A stretch of 64,000 nucleotides of DNA from Mucilaginibacter agri (GCF_009928685.1 NZ_WWEO01000044.1:124001-188000); one strand, 5' to 3'. Positions 17,799 to 28,153 are shown, counted from the first letter of the stretch. Program-made: numbers and translations. The notes: generated by a model not told the origin, from the sequence alone.

Positions 17799-19250
17799 TT
17801 AACGCCATCCTCCCCCTACGGATCGGTAAAGATTTATGGCATTTATAAAGATATTTTTTCGCGTGTTGGCCAGTTCTAACTCGGCATCAAGCACACTGCG
17901 TTGGGCAGTAATTACTTCGAGGTAATTAGCACGACCTACCAGGTAAAGGTCGTTAGCTACATCAACCGCATTAGTAAGTGCCTGCACTTCCTGTTGTTTT
18001 TGCTCGTAGTAGTTTTGATAATTCTCTACACCTTTCATACCGTTCATCACTTCCTGAAAACTCGACAATATCGTTTTCTGATAGGCGTACAATGCCTGTT
18101 TGCCTTCAGCAATGGTGCGTGCATAATCAGATTTTATCTGCCTGCGGTTAAATATCGGTGCCGTAACGCCGCCAACTACCCCATACACAAATGATCCCGT
18201 ATTAAACAGCAACGATGATGCAAACGAATTAAACCCAACATAAGGCGACAAGGTTAACGATGGAAAGAATGCAGCACGAGCGGCCTTAATATCGGCATTC
18301 ATGGCTTGCAGTTCCAGTTCTGCCTCTTTAATGTCAGGTCGGTTCAACAACAATTGTGAGGGTACTCCAGCCGTAAGCACTTTGGGTAATACCAATGTGT
18401 TGATGGATGTATCGCGCCTTACCGGTTGCGAAAACTTCCCTGTTAAAAACTTCAATTGGTTTTCTGTCTCCACAATCTGCTGAAGCGTTACCGACTCTAG
18501 GCCCTGGGTACGTTTCAATTGAGCCAAAAATTGCTGCACAGCCAGCTCCGTGGCGCGGCCTCCAAGCTTCTGAACCTTCACAATTTCCAAGGCATTTCTT
18601 TGAAGGATGATATTTTTGCGAATCACTTTCAACTCATAGTCGAGTGCCAGTAGTTGATAGTAAGCTGTCGCTATCTGAGAGGTAAGCGAAGTCATTACCA
18701 TTTTATAGCCATTTTGGCTGGCCAGAAACCTACTGAAGGCAGCCTTCTTACGGCTGTGCAACTTCCCCCATAAGTCAACTTCCCATGAGCTTTTAAAGCC
18801 AACAAAGTAATCAGGAGTTGGGTTAGTGGGTATCTTTTGGTCGCTGTTAATATTTGACGACAGGTTGGTATCATAGTTACCAACACCGTTCATGGTGTAA
18901 TCGCCATACTTTTCAATACCGGCATTCAAGTTCAGATTTACCGATGGCAACAAGGCGCCACCAGCATACTTTAAATTGGCATTTGCCACCTCCACCTTTT
19001 GCAATGCCGAAAGGATATCCGGATTGGCCGCCATAGCTGTATCAATAAGGCTTACCAGGTAGGTATCTGAAAAAAATGATGAAATTGGGATAGCTGCAAT
19101 AGTGTTGGTATCTGTCGATACCGTAAATGTATCTGGCAACTTCATACTAGACGTTACCGTGGCAGATTTATAATTGCTACATCCCGTGACCAAAAGCCCC
19201 GTTACAATAATGGCGCAGCAAAATTTATAGATGATTTTATGAATTTGCAT
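17799..19250 (-). CDS. Outer membrane efflux lipoprotein, TolC/OprM (NodT) family
   Basis: Outer-membrane channel of an RND tripartite pump; 483 residues. The N-terminus is a lipoprotein signal with lipobox VTGCSN. Two repeated OEP domains follow, with family landmarks such as SWEVDLWGKLHSRKKAAFSR, LLLNRPDIKEAELELQAMNA and AARAAFFPSLTLSPYVGF. It is the last gene of the operon, 8 bp after the permease. Confidence 0.93.
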   Translation of the reverse strand: MQIHKIIYKFCCAIIVTGLLVTGCSNYKSATVTSSMKLPDTFTVSTDTNTIAAIPISSFFSDTYLVSLIDTAMAANPDILSALQKVEVANANLKYAGGALLPSVNLNLNAGIEKYGDYTMNGVGNYDTNLSSNINSDQKIPTNPTPDYFVGFKSSWEVDLWGKLHSRKKAAFSRFLASQNGYKMVMTSLTSQIATAYYQLLALDYELKVIRKNIILQRNALEIVKVQKLGGRATELAVQQFLAQLKRTQGLESVTLQQIVETENQLKFLTGKFSQPVRRDTSINTLVLPKVLTAGVPSQLLLNRPDIKEAELELQAMNADIKAARAAFFPSLTLSPYVGFNSFASSLLFNTGSFVYGVVGGVTAPIFNRRQIKSDYARTIAEGKQALYAYQKTILSSFQEVMNGMKGVENYQNYYEQKQQEVQALTNAVDVANDLYLVGRANYLEVITAQRSVLDAELELANTRKNIFINAINLYRSVGGGWR

Positions 19251-19258
19251 AGTAAAAA

Positions 19259-22200
19259 TTAATAGGTGCTTTGTAATTCCTCTTCCTGAGTAACCTCTTC
19301 CGGCTTCTTCTTTTTTGACATACCTGAAAAGATCACATACAAACCCGGAATTAGTATCAATCCGAAAATAGTACCAAGGAGCATCCCCCCGGCAGCAGCT
19401 GTACCAATTGAACGGTTACCCATAGCACCCGCGCCACTGGCAATACACAAAGGGATTAAACCTGCTATAAAGGCGAATGAGGTCATGAGGATGGGACGAA
19501 GCCTTGATACCGCACCTTCAATAGCCGCTTTTATCACCGACAGTCCTTCTTTCTCTCTTTGAACGGCGAACTCTACAATCAGGATGGCGTTTTTACCCAG
19601 CAAGCCGATGAGCATCACCAATGCTACTTGTGCATAGATGTTGTTCTCCAATCCTAATATTTTCAGGAAGAAGAATGCGCCGAAAATGCCGGTAGGTAAG
19701 GATAAGATAACCGCCAGAGGCAGTAATAAACTTTCATACTGAGCGGCCAGCAACAGATACACAAACACCAAACAAATAACGAAAATGTAAATAGCCTGAT
19801 TGCCGGAAAGGATTTGCTCACGCGTCATCCCCGACCAGTCGAACGAGTAGCCTTTAGGAAGCTTTTCGGCCGCTATTCGTTGGATGGCGTTATTGGCGTC
19901 ACCACTACTATAGCCCGGTGCAGCATCACCATTAATCATTGCTGAAGTGTACATGTTATAACGGGTCAATTGTTCCGGTCCCACCACCTTTTCCATTTTA
20001 ATGAAAGTGGCAAACGGTACCATTTCTCCTTTATCATTCTTAACATACAAGCTCAGAACATCTTCAGGCCGTGAACGGTATTCGGGCGAAGCCTGCACCA
20101 TCACCTTGTACATCTGCCCAAAACGGATAAAATTAGAGGCATAGTAACTCCCCATCAAAGTTTGCAGGGTCGACATCGCTTTATCTATCGTTATTCCCTT
20201 CTTGGCAGCCATTTGCTGGTCTACCGTAATAAGGTATTGAGGGAAATTAGGGTCGAAACTAGAGAACGCATTCTGAATCTCGGGCGATTTGTTCAGTGCA
20301 TCAATAAAATCTTTAGATACTTTACCGGTTTGTTGCAGATCGCCGCTACCGGTTTTATCCAACAACCTGATCTCGAACCCGCTGGAGTTACCAAATCCAG
20401 GTACCGTAGGCGGCGGGAAGAACTGGATTGAAGCATCGCCGATGTTCTTAGTCTTGTTTTCTAATTGTTTGATAATATCATCTAATGATTCCTTCCGTTC
20501 GTCCCAACCTTTAAGGTTAATCATGGCCATACCGTAGGATGCACCCGCAACTTCATTCACTAAGCTATAACCGGATAACGTTGACACCGACTCAATAGCC
20601 CCAATACTTTTAGTTTGCTTCTGGATTTCTGACAGCACTTCTTCGGTACGCTCCACGGTAGAACCTGCCGGGGTTGTCACGTTTACGTAGATCATCCCCT
20701 GATCCTCCGTTGGTATAAAGCCTGATGGAAGAATGGTACTCAGGCCCCATGTCGCCACAAAAAATATAAGCAACAAAACAACGGTAATAATGCGCCTGCC
20801 TGCAATTTTACCTATCAGGCTGGCATAACGATTATTTACCCAATCGTATTTGTTATTGAAGCCATCGAAAAATTTGTGGATCCAGCCTTTTTCGCCATGC
20901 TCATAGTGATTGTGTTTCAACATCAATGCACATAAAGCAGGTGTGAGCGTTACTGCATTAACGCCCGATATTACAATAGCTATAGCCATGGTTAACGAGA
21001 ACTGGCGGTAGAACACCCCTACTGGCCCCGACATAAATGCCACAGGCACAAACACGGCCGACATTACCAGTGTAATAGCCACAATAGCGCCGCTAATTTC
21101 TTTCATGGCGCTAATGGTTGCATCCATCGGCTTTAAACCTTCGCCCATCTTTACGTGTACAGCTTCGACCACCACAATGGCGTTATCTACCACAATACCG
21201 ATGGAGAGTACCAGTGCAAACAGCGTCAACAAGTTAATAGAGAAGCCCAGCGTCTGCATAAAAAACAGCGTACCAATAAGGGCGACAGGCACCGCCAGTG
21301 CGGGTATCAAAGTCGATCGAAAATCTTGCAGGAAGATAAACACCACCACAAACACAAGCAAGAAGGCCTCTACCAGCGTACGTAATACCTCGTGAATAGA
21401 GGCATCAAGAAAGCGCGATACGTCGTAGTTTACATTATAAGTCATTCCCGTAGGGAAAGATTCTTTCTTCATCTCGGCCATACGGGTTTTGATGTTCGAG
21501 ATTACCTCACGCGCGTTAGAACCCGGCCGTTGTTTGATCATGATAGAGGCGGATGGTTTGCCATCTGTTTTGGACACCATGCTGTATGTTAGTGAGCCAA
21601 ACTCAATATTGGCTACTTCTTTCAACTTTAGCACGGTACCACTTTCGTCAGCCCTGATCACAATATTTTCGTATTGCTTAGGCTCGAAGAACTTTCCAGG
21701 GTATCGCAATACATATTGCAGTACTTGCGGCGCTTTATCCGAACTCTGCCCCGTTTTACCCGGCGCAGCTTCCACGTTCTGCGCGCGGATAGCTTCGATT
21801 ACATCATCGGCAGAAACATGATAAGCCATCATACGGTCTGGTTTTAACCATACGCGCATAGAGTATTCTTTGGCGCCCATAATTTCTGCGCGGCCTACCC
21901 CATCAATACGCTTAAGCTCTTGCAGTACGTTGATGTCGGTGAAGTTGTAAATAAATTTTTCGTCGAGTGTACTGTCCTGGCTCATGATGTTGAGGTACAT
22001 CAACATACTGTTTACTTCTTTTTCAGTGGTAACACCTGCTTTAATTACCTCTTCGGGCAACTCATCTATAATAGTCGACACGCGGTTCTGTACGTTTACT
22101 GCAGCCTGGTCGGGGTCTATACCAACGTTAAAATAGATCTGTATAACGGTTAAACCGTCGTTACTACAAACTGTAGACATGTAAGTCATGCCCGGTACAC

Positions 22201-22411
22201 CATTTATGGCACGCTCTAAAGGCGTGGCAACAGCTTTGGCGCACACCTCGGCGTTAGCGCCTGTATAGTTGGCGGTAACCGTTACCGACGGCGGCACAAT
22301 ATCTGGAAACTGGGTTACCGGCAGCGTAAGCAAAGCCAGCACACCCAAAAGGGTTATAATCAAAGATATAACCAGCGACAAGATCGGTCGCTTGATAAAT
22401 ATATTGAACAT
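19259..22411 (-). CDS. RND multidrug efflux permease, HAE1 (AcrB/MexB) family
   Basis: Inner-membrane proton-driven pump of 1050 residues, full length. It starts MFNIFIKRPILSLVISLII and keeps the HAE1 blocks GANAEVCAKAVATPLERAINGVPG, LPSGFIPTEDQG and RLRPILMTSFAFIAGLIPLC. In TM4, the place of the proton-relay pair reads GIVVDNAIVVVEA, so Asp-Asn instead of the Asp-Asp of AcrB. The substrate range cannot be told. Confidence 0.96.
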   Translation of the reverse strand: MFNIFIKRPILSLVISLIITLLGVLALLTLPVTQFPDIVPPSVTVTANYTGANAEVCAKAVATPLERAINGVPGMTYMSTVCSNDGLTVIQIYFNVGIDPDQAAVNVQNRVSTIIDELPEEVIKAGVTTEKEVNSMLMYLNIMSQDSTLDEKFIYNFTDINVLQELKRIDGVGRAEIMGAKEYSMRVWLKPDRMMAYHVSADDVIEAIRAQNVEAAPGKTGQSSDKAPQVLQYVLRYPGKFFEPKQYENIVIRADESGTVLKLKEVANIEFGSLTYSMVSKTDGKPSASIMIKQRPGSNAREVISNIKTRMAEMKKESFPTGMTYNVNYDVSRFLDASIHEVLRTLVEAFLLVFVVVFIFLQDFRSTLIPALAVPVALIGTLFFMQTLGFSINLLTLFALVLSIGIVVDNAIVVVEAVHVKMGEGLKPMDATISAMKEISGAIVAITLVMSAVFVPVAFMSGPVGVFYRQFSLTMAIAIVISGVNAVTLTPALCALMLKHNHYEHGEKGWIHKFFDGFNNKYDWVNNRYASLIGKIAGRRIITVVLLLIFFVATWGLSTILPSGFIPTEDQGMIYVNVTTPAGSTVERTEEVLSEIQKQTKSIGAIESVSTLSGYSLVNEVAGASYGMAMINLKGWDERKESLDDIIKQLENKTKNIGDASIQFFPPPTVPGFGNSSGFEIRLLDKTGSGDLQQTGKVSKDFIDALNKSPEIQNAFSSFDPNFPQYLITVDQQMAAKKGITIDKAMSTLQTLMGSYYASNFIRFGQMYKVMVQASPEYRSRPEDVLSLYVKNDKGEMVPFATFIKMEKVVGPEQLTRYNMYTSAMINGDAAPGYSSGDANNAIQRIAAEKLPKGYSFDWSGMTREQILSGNQAIYIFVICLVFVYLLLAAQYESLLLPLAVILSLPTGIFGAFFFLKILGLENNIYAQVALVMLIGLLGKNAILIVEFAVQREKEGLSVIKAAIEGAVSRLRPILMTSFAFIAGLIPLCIASGAGAMGNRSIGTAAAGGMLLGTIFGLILIPGLYVIFSGMSKKKKPEEVTQEEELQSTY

Positions 22412-22444
22412 CAGATTTCAATTATTTGAGAGATCAAACAAATT

Positions 22445-22467
22445 GCCGTTCCTTGTTAAGGAACGGC
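22445..22467 (-). other. Intercistronic hairpin between adaptor and permease genes
   Basis: GCCGTTCCTT (22445-22454), loop of three, AAGGAACGGC (22458-22467): a perfect 10-bp stem in the 72-bp gap. The following bases on the reverse strand (AATTTGTTTG) are a poor T-run, so partial attenuation or mRNA processing is likelier than full termination. Confidence 0.6.
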
Positions 22468-22483
22468 CTGAATAAAAGGCTGC

Positions 22484-23614
22484 CTATTTTAAAGCCAGCA
22501 TGGCCGGTTTAGCTATAAGATTTGGTTTGATAACCATACCGTCGCGGGCATTTTGCGTACCCTCGTATAGGATGTGGTCACCAGCCTTCAGTCCTGATTT
22601 TACAATGTAGTATTGCGAAACCCTGGTTAGCGGTGTAAAGCTTTGCATCCTGAGTTTGTTATCGCTGCCGACCAGGTATACATAGCTTTTGTCTTGCACA
22701 TCAAAAACGGATTTTTGAGGCACCATAATGGCACTATCAATTTTGGTTGCTATATATACTTTACCGCTGGCACCGTGGCGCAGCAACTTGTTAGGATTCG
22801 GAAATTTTGCACGTAGATCTATCGAACCCGTTTTCTGCTCTATCTCGCCTTCAATGGTTTCAATATTACCCGGGTGACCATAGCTGCTACCGTCGGACAG
22901 TACTAACTTAACTTCGCTACTTTTTTCATCCTTAGTATTTTTTGCGCGCTGATATTGCAAGTATTCATTTTCCGGAAAACTAAAGTAAGCGTACATCGAA
23001 CTAATGTCAGATATGGTTGTAAGCAAAGTACCCTCATCAATTAAACTTCCTGCTTTAAGCGGTATTCGGTCTATGATACCGTCGTAGGGAGCGCGGATAT
23101 TAGTATAGTTAATATGGTTTTGCGCAGCCTGCACATTAGTATGGGCTTCGGCAATCAGCGCCTCGTCAGCCGCTAGTTTAGATTTGGCAACGTCTAACTC
23201 AGACGGTGAGATCACCTTTTTATCAACCAACATTTTCACACGGTCTACCTCTAAACGGGTAGCAACCGCAGCGGCAACGGCATTGCTTAATGAAGCTTTA
23301 GCTTTGGCTAAAGCAACACGGTACTCTTCATCATTTACCTTAAATAAGAGCTGGCCTTTGGTCACCGGCTTGCCTTCGTCAACGTAAATTTTATCTAAAA
23401 AACCCTTTAAACGAGATCGTACTTCTACATTCTTAAGCGCCTGTATATCGGCAACATAAGCGGTTTGCAGTACGGTATCTTTTATCTTCAGGGCTACTAC
23501 AGGTAGTTGTAGGGTGTCTTGTTTGTCTTTGTCTTTATTGCTTGCGGAGCAGCTTACCAATAGCATGGCACCTAATAAAGATAACCAGCTAAGGGCATAA
23601 TGAACTCGTGTCAT
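22484..23614 (-). CDS. RND efflux periplasmic adaptor (membrane fusion protein), lipoprotein
   Basis: Links the RND permease to the outer-membrane channel; 376 residues. Signal with lipobox LLVSCSAS. The biotinyl-lipoyl-like halves are ALKNVEVRSRLKGFLDKIYV with DEGKPVTKGQLLFKVN, and INYTNIRAPYDGIIDRIPLK, separated by an alpha-helical hairpin rich in Ala/Lys. It is the first gene of the adaptor-permease-TolC operon. Confidence 0.94.
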   Translation of the reverse strand: MTRVHYALSWLSLLGAMLLVSCSASNKDKDKQDTLQLPVVALKIKDTVLQTAYVADIQALKNVEVRSRLKGFLDKIYVDEGKPVTKGQLLFKVNDEEYRVALAKAKASLSNAVAAAVATRLEVDRVKMLVDKKVISPSELDVAKSKLAADEALIAEAHTNVQAAQNHINYTNIRAPYDGIIDRIPLKAGSLIDEGTLLTTISDISSMYAYFSFPENEYLQYQRAKNTKDEKSSEVKLVLSDGSSYGHPGNIETIEGEIEQKTGSIDLRAKFPNPNKLLRHGASGKVYIATKIDSAIMVPQKSVFDVQDKSYVYLVGSDNKLRMQSFTPLTRVSQYYIVKSGLKAGDHILYEGTQNARDGMVIKPNLIAKPAMLALK

Positions 23615-23723
23615 ATGCGGCGATATAATATTATTGTTTAATGGAATCAGAAACGCGGAGCGCAGGCTATTTAAGCATACACAGCACGTTGTTTTCTAAA
23701 GAAATAGGGAACAATAATATTGC

Positions 23724-24119
23724 TCAGAACGGACTGAGCCTGAACAGGAAGTTATAATAGCTGGGCAGCATTGCTACCCCAATGGAATAATTACTGGTAC
23801 AGTTAAAAACAAGGTGCTTAGGAACTGTAAATAGTGCGGACGTAATAATACCCGGTATGTAAATACCAAAACCGTGCGAACGGGTATTTACATAACGACG
23901 ATGACTGTCTATCTTATGCGGTAGTAACGGTGTGGAATCGTCTTCAACAGGCGACTGGTGTAAGAAACAGTCGAACCACGTGTTTAATTTAGGGTGAAAA
24001 GACGCAGCCGACGCCGTTTCGTCATCGTTGCCGTAGTCAAATGGATTTGCAGCATGGAAGTATGTGACTGAGTTAATCAGCCAGATACACAATACGATAT
24101 TAAACCACTTTTTCCACAT
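23724..24119 (-). CDS. Small protein of unknown function with an N-terminal hydrophobic segment
   Basis: A 131-residue frame starting MWKKWFNIVLCIWLINSV, likely a signal anchor or signal peptide, then a polar middle part and a Phe/Tyr-rich C-terminus ending FLFRLSPF. I do not recognise a family. The start at 24119 is preferred over the upstream 24182 because a -7 element (TACTTTTG, reverse strand 24136-24129) lies between them. It precedes the RND operon on the same strand after a 109-bp gap and could be co-regulated with it. Coding status is moderately supported. Confidence 0.5.
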   Translation of the reverse strand: MWKKWFNIVLCIWLINSVTYFHAANPFDYGNDDETASAASFHPKLNTWFDCFLHQSPVEDDSTPLLPHKIDSHRRYVNTRSHGFGIYIPGIITSALFTVPKHLVFNCTSNYSIGVAMLPSYYNFLFRLSPF

Positions 24120-24365
24120 GTATGCCTGCAAAAGTAAGCATTTGTAAAGTTTATTTCTGTAGCCGTCGCTAATCGTACCCATAAATGCTACATTTTTATC
24201 AATATTGAAACACCTTTGTTACACATATTGTTGTAAAACCGCAATTCGTTTGTAAAAAATGAATTATTGATATTTTGTTTCACCCAATACTTCAAAACAA
24301 ATTAGTTTTTAAGCATTTACAAATTTATTTTAGCGACAATAACTAGCGATTTAGCATATCCCCAG

Positions 24366-25604
24366 ATGGAAAACTACACCATTGTAATATTTATTATGGC
24401 CGTGATGATCGGGCTATCGGCAATTGCGGACAGGATAAAACTACCCCAACCTGTTTTGTTGATTATAGCAGGTGTTGCCGTTGGCTTTTTGCCCAATCTA
24501 ACACCTATAGAATTAAACCCCGAGATTGTTTTCCTGATATTTTTGCCACCGTTGTTGTTTGATGCTGCGTTCAATATCTCGTTCGAAGAATTTAAAACCA
24601 ACATTAATACAATTAGTACCCTGGCCATAACACTGGTATTTTTAACAGCGTCGGGTATAGCAGTAGTTGCGCACTACTTAATCCCCGGCATGACCTGGCC
24701 GCTCTCTTTTGTATTAGGTGCGATACTCTCGGCAACAGATGCCGTAGCAGCCATGAGCATTACCAAAGGCCTTGGCTTATCACATAAAACCAACACTATT
24801 TTAGAGGGAGAAAGCCTGGTGAACGATGCCTCTGCACTGGTTGCCTACCGATTTGCCGTGGCCGGTGTTACAGGCACAGCCTTCGTATTTTGGAAAGCGT
24901 CCTTGCAGTTCGGCATACTGATGTTCGGCGGCTTTGTGGTGGGTGCCTTAACGGGTAAACTATTGGCGCTTATTATTAAACGCATTCATCATAACAGCAT
25001 GGCTACTATTAGTTTTATGCTGTTGATGCCTTTTGTAACCTATCTTGTTGCCGAAGAGCTGCACGTTTCGGGTGTAATTGCAGTGGTGATACTTGGTCTG
25101 GGCATTTCGCGGTTTAGCCGCGCCGTGTTTCCAGATAAACTAAAACAAGAGTCGAAGTCGATTTGGGACATCATTATCTTTCTTTTGAATGGCCTGATCT
25201 TTATTTTGATTGGATTGCAGCTGCCACTGGTGATGCACGACATTAGTTCGGATCAGCTATGGCCTTATGTCGGTTATGGTTTTATTATTACAGTAGTGGC
25301 CCTTGTTATACGCATGGTGCGTATGTATCTGCAAAAGATAAACTTAGATGATGCTTTTAAAAAGGGTAAAGGCAGGGTAAGCGAAAACGCCCTGCTCGAT
25401 TTTAAGAATAGTTTAATTATAAGTTGGTCGGGCATGAGGGGCATTGTCTCATTGGCTATCGCAATTGGTTTGCCGGTAACACTTAGTGATGGCAGCCCAT
25501 TTCCGCAAAGAAATGCCATTATATTTATCTCTGTTGTGGTGGTATTGTTTACATTGATAGGGCAAGGCTTAACCCTACCCTGGGTAGTAAAACGTTTGAA
25601 ATAA
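24366..25604 (+). CDS. Na+/H+ antiporter, CPA1 (NhaP/YjcE-like) family
   Basis: Membrane cation/proton exchanger of 412 residues with about 12 helices. It keeps the CPA1 core FLPPLLFDAAFNISFEEF, the LGAILSATDAVAAMSI helix (Thr-Asp pair of the unwound TM4) and LEGESLVNDASALVAYRFAV with the conserved ESLxNDA ion site, then SWSGMRGIVSLAIAIGLP. It lacks the long cytoplasmic tail of YjcE-type proteins. Expected to act in pH and Na+ homeostasis. Confidence 0.92.
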   Translation: MENYTIVIFIMAVMIGLSAIADRIKLPQPVLLIIAGVAVGFLPNLTPIELNPEIVFLIFLPPLLFDAAFNISFEEFKTNINTISTLAITLVFLTASGIAVVAHYLIPGMTWPLSFVLGAILSATDAVAAMSITKGLGLSHKTNTILEGESLVNDASALVAYRFAVAGVTGTAFVFWKASLQFGILMFGGFVVGALTGKLLALIIKRIHHNSMATISFMLLMPFVTYLVAEELHVSGVIAVVILGLGISRFSRAVFPDKLKQESKSIWDIIIFLLNGLIFILIGLQLPLVMHDISSDQLWPYVGYGFIITVVALVIRMVRMYLQKINLDDAFKKGKGRVSENALLDFKNSLIISWSGMRGIVSLAIAIGLPVTLSDGSPFPQRNAIIFISVVVVLFTLIGQGLTLPWVVKRLK

Positions 25605-25618
25605 TCAAAAATCCTATT

Positions 25619-26179
25619 TTAGGCCTGATAAGGTGTAATACGGCTAAACCACGAATTGGCAAACCGTTGCTGCGATGGGTTGCTTTGAATTATAGCCTCA
25701 TATCTTCCCCTCCTTAGCTGGCAAATGGTGTTATATAAGTCTTCAGCATCTTCGGCGTTAGCGGCGGAAATGCTTAACGAACCAATCTGTCCGTCGACCT
25801 TTAGCTTATCCGGCGACAATTTATTTACCGCTTGTTGCAAAAATCTGGATGCTATACCAGTACCCATATTTACAGCAATGTCGAACAATTGATTGGCTAT
25901 CTGCTGATCTTTAATATTATCTAATGATTCGGTGTCCCAGAAATTAGCCTTATAGAATGAAAGGATCATGGTTTGCAGTGGTGCATTTGCATTTAAGGCC
26001 TGGTTAATGCTCGCCGGCTTCTTAGCAATTATCGGATCGATAATTGACCAGCCCTCCCAATGGGGCCAAAAGTTTTTAGCTACGCCTTTATAAGTTTCGC
26101 CGCCGGCATCATGCGGATTATTTGCGTACCCGCCCTCGTTACCCATGGTAATTTGGAACGCAGGATTAAATTGCGCCAT
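25619..26179 (-). CDS. Glycoside hydrolase family 108 protein (N-acetylmuramidase)
   Basis: A 186-residue muramidase-like protein. The GH108 catalytic motif is MGNEGGYANNPHDAGGETYKG near residue 12-32, with the Glu of NEGGY as the probable acid. The second half (LFDIAVNMGTGIASRFLQQA to the end) is the PG_binding_3 domain. No signal peptide is visible. Such proteins are found in phage lysis modules and as solitary chromosomal genes; no phage genes surround this one. Confidence 0.87.
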   Translation of the reverse strand: MAQFNPAFQITMGNEGGYANNPHDAGGETYKGVAKNFWPHWEGWSIIDPIIAKKPASINQALNANAPLQTMILSFYKANFWDTESLDNIKDQQIANQLFDIAVNMGTGIASRFLQQAVNKLSPDKLKVDGQIGSLSISAANAEDAEDLYNTICQLRRGRYEAIIQSNPSQQRFANSWFSRITPYQA

Positions 26180-26311
26180 ACTGATAAAAAATTTAACTAA
26201 TTATAATTTAGGGAATTATAAAGCTAAAGGATTTTTCTCAATCGGTCAATATGCAAAAGAGGCAATCGGTACATTATCAACCAATTGCACAAAAGCATTG
26301 CTGTGGCCGGG

Positions 26312-28153
26312 TCAGCTAAATTCTATTCTAAAAGTTGTACCCTCTCCTACTTTACTGCTGGCTGATATTTTTCCACCCATGGTTTCCACCTGGCTTTTAA
26401 CCAAAAACAGGCAGATGCCGCGTGCGTCTTCGTTTTCATGAAACGTTTTATACATGCCGAACAATTTATTGCCATGCAGATTCATATCAATTCCAACACC
26501 ATTATCTGTGATAGACAATATAGCGCGGTCGTCCATTTTTTCTGCCTTAATGAGAATTTCCACCTGCCTGTCGGGATGCCTGTATTTAATCCCATTTGTG
26601 ACTAAATTGAGCAGAATACTTTCCAGGTAGGCAGGGTCATAGTTTAATTCAATATCATTACTAACCTCTACTATCAGCTTAGCATTGGCCTGCCGTAGCG
26701 AGCCCGATAGCACCTCTAAAGTGCGGTTAATCTCACTATTTAAATTTAGTTGCTTTTTGCTCAGATCAATATTGCTATGAATGTCTACCACATCGTTTAA
26801 ATGCGATAGCGTTTGTTGAAGGTTAGAGCTATTAATAACAAGCATCTGCATCATTTTAGCTTTCTCTTCTTCATCGGTTTCCTCAAGAAGCATATCCAGC
26901 AACATCTGTATGTTCCCCGTGTGCGACCGCAGGTTGTGTGAAACGATATGCGCAAAATTTAACAAGCGACTATTTTGTTCGCTGATAACACCCAAGGTTT
27001 TCTTGCGCTCCTCTTCCATTGCCTTACGCTCATGAATATCGGCAAAGGTACCGAGCATCAGTACTGGCTCGCCGTTATCAGACCACTTAACCACCTTTCC
27101 TCTTATCTCAATCCACATCCAGTTACCATTGGCGTGATTCATACGACACTCGCAAGCGTAAAAGCTATTTTTTTGCTCCATGCACTTGGTTAGCTCTACA
27201 CGGTTTCTTTCCTGGTCTGCCGGATGAATAAGCGCAAACCATACTTTCATTTGCGCCTGCCGAAAATCATTTGGCGAATATCCCAGTAATGTCGCCGCCC
27301 TTTGGTTGGCAATGGCCTCATCTGTCGCGATATTCCATTCCCATGTACCAACCTGGGTACTTTTAATGATATTATCCAAGCGCTGTCTTTCGCGCAACAG
27401 CATTTCGGTTGACTTTTTGCGTTCGGTTATATCTTTGATTTGAGAAATGAAATAGAGCGGTGCATTATCCTTATCACGTACCAAAGTAACACTTAGGTAT
27501 ATCCATATTTCCCGGCCATCTTTATGGAAATATCTTTTTTCCATATTGTACGAGTCAATCTCGTTTGCCAGCAAACGATACATATGGCTCAGATCTATAT
27601 CGAGGTCATCAGGGTGTGTAAAATCCTGAAAAGTGTGCTTTAAAAACTCTTCTTGCTCATATCCCAGCAAGTTGCAAAGGCTATTATTAACTTTGATCCA
27701 ATGCCCTTCAATTGATACGATGGCCATGCCTATGGGTGCATAATCAAACGCCTGGTGAAATCGTTCTTCCCGTTCGGCCAACGCACGCATCAGGCTAATA
27801 TCATTGGTTACATCCTCGAGTGTACCAAAAATCAGGATGGGCTCGTTGTTTTCAAGTTCGGCATCTACTCTAAGTTTTACCCACTTAGCGTTGCCTTTGG
27901 CGGTAACCATCCTAAACTCGCCCATTTGGGACTGCCGGCTTGCAACTGCTTCACGAATCAGCTGGCCTACTGCCTCATTGTCGACGTAGAATTTGGAGGC
28001 CTCCTCTAATGTCAAATAATCGTGTTCGCCTACTTCGTAAATGTCCCTAACATATCTGTTCCAATAAATTTCGCCGGTTATGAGATTTCTTTGCCATATA
28101 CCAAGCTGCGCTAAGGGGGTCACCTTCTCGTATAGTTGCAGTTTCTTATGCAT
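26312..28153 (-). CDS. Multi-PAS sensor histidine kinase
   Basis: A 613-residue cytoplasmic kinase without obvious membrane segments. Three PAS/PAC units occupy residues about 10-385 (IWQRNLITGEIYWN; FDYAPIGMAIVSIEGHWIKV; VGTWEWNIATDEAIANQRAA). The phosphoacceptor block is FAHIVSHNLRSHTGNIQMLL, then the ATPase with N box LNLVTNGIKYRH and G box ITDNGVGIDMN. No response regulator is adjacent, so it is an orphan. The PAS sensors may bind a cofactor or ligand; none can be named. Confidence 0.92.
   Translation of the reverse strand: MHKKLQLYEKVTPLAQLGIWQRNLITGEIYWNRYVRDIYEVGEHDYLTLEEASKFYVDNEAVGQLIREAVASRQSQMGEFRMVTAKGNAKWVKLRVDAELENNEPILIFGTLEDVTNDISLMRALAEREERFHQAFDYAPIGMAIVSIEGHWIKVNNSLCNLLGYEQEEFLKHTFQDFTHPDDLDIDLSHMYRLLANEIDSYNMEKRYFHKDGREIWIYLSVTLVRDKDNAPLYFISQIKDITERKKSTEMLLRERQRLDNIIKSTQVGTWEWNIATDEAIANQRAATLLGYSPNDFRQAQMKVWFALIHPADQERNRVELTKCMEQKNSFYACECRMNHANGNWMWIEIRGKVVKWSDNGEPVLMLGTFADIHERKAMEEERKKTLGVISEQNSRLLNFAHIVSHNLRSHTGNIQMLLDMLLEETDEEEKAKMMQMLVINSSNLQQTLSHLNDVVDIHSNIDLSKKQLNLNSEINRTLEVLSGSLRQANAKLIVEVSNDIELNYDPAYLESILLNLVTNGIKYRHPDRQVEILIKAEKMDDRAILSITDNGVGIDMNLHGNKLFGMYKTFHENEDARGICLFLVKSQVETMGGKISASSKVGEGTTFRIEFS

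Noticed and set aside
25619..26179. Prophage lysis module around the GH108 muramidase
   Set aside because: Neighbours are an antiporter and a histidine kinase; no holin, tail or integrase genes.
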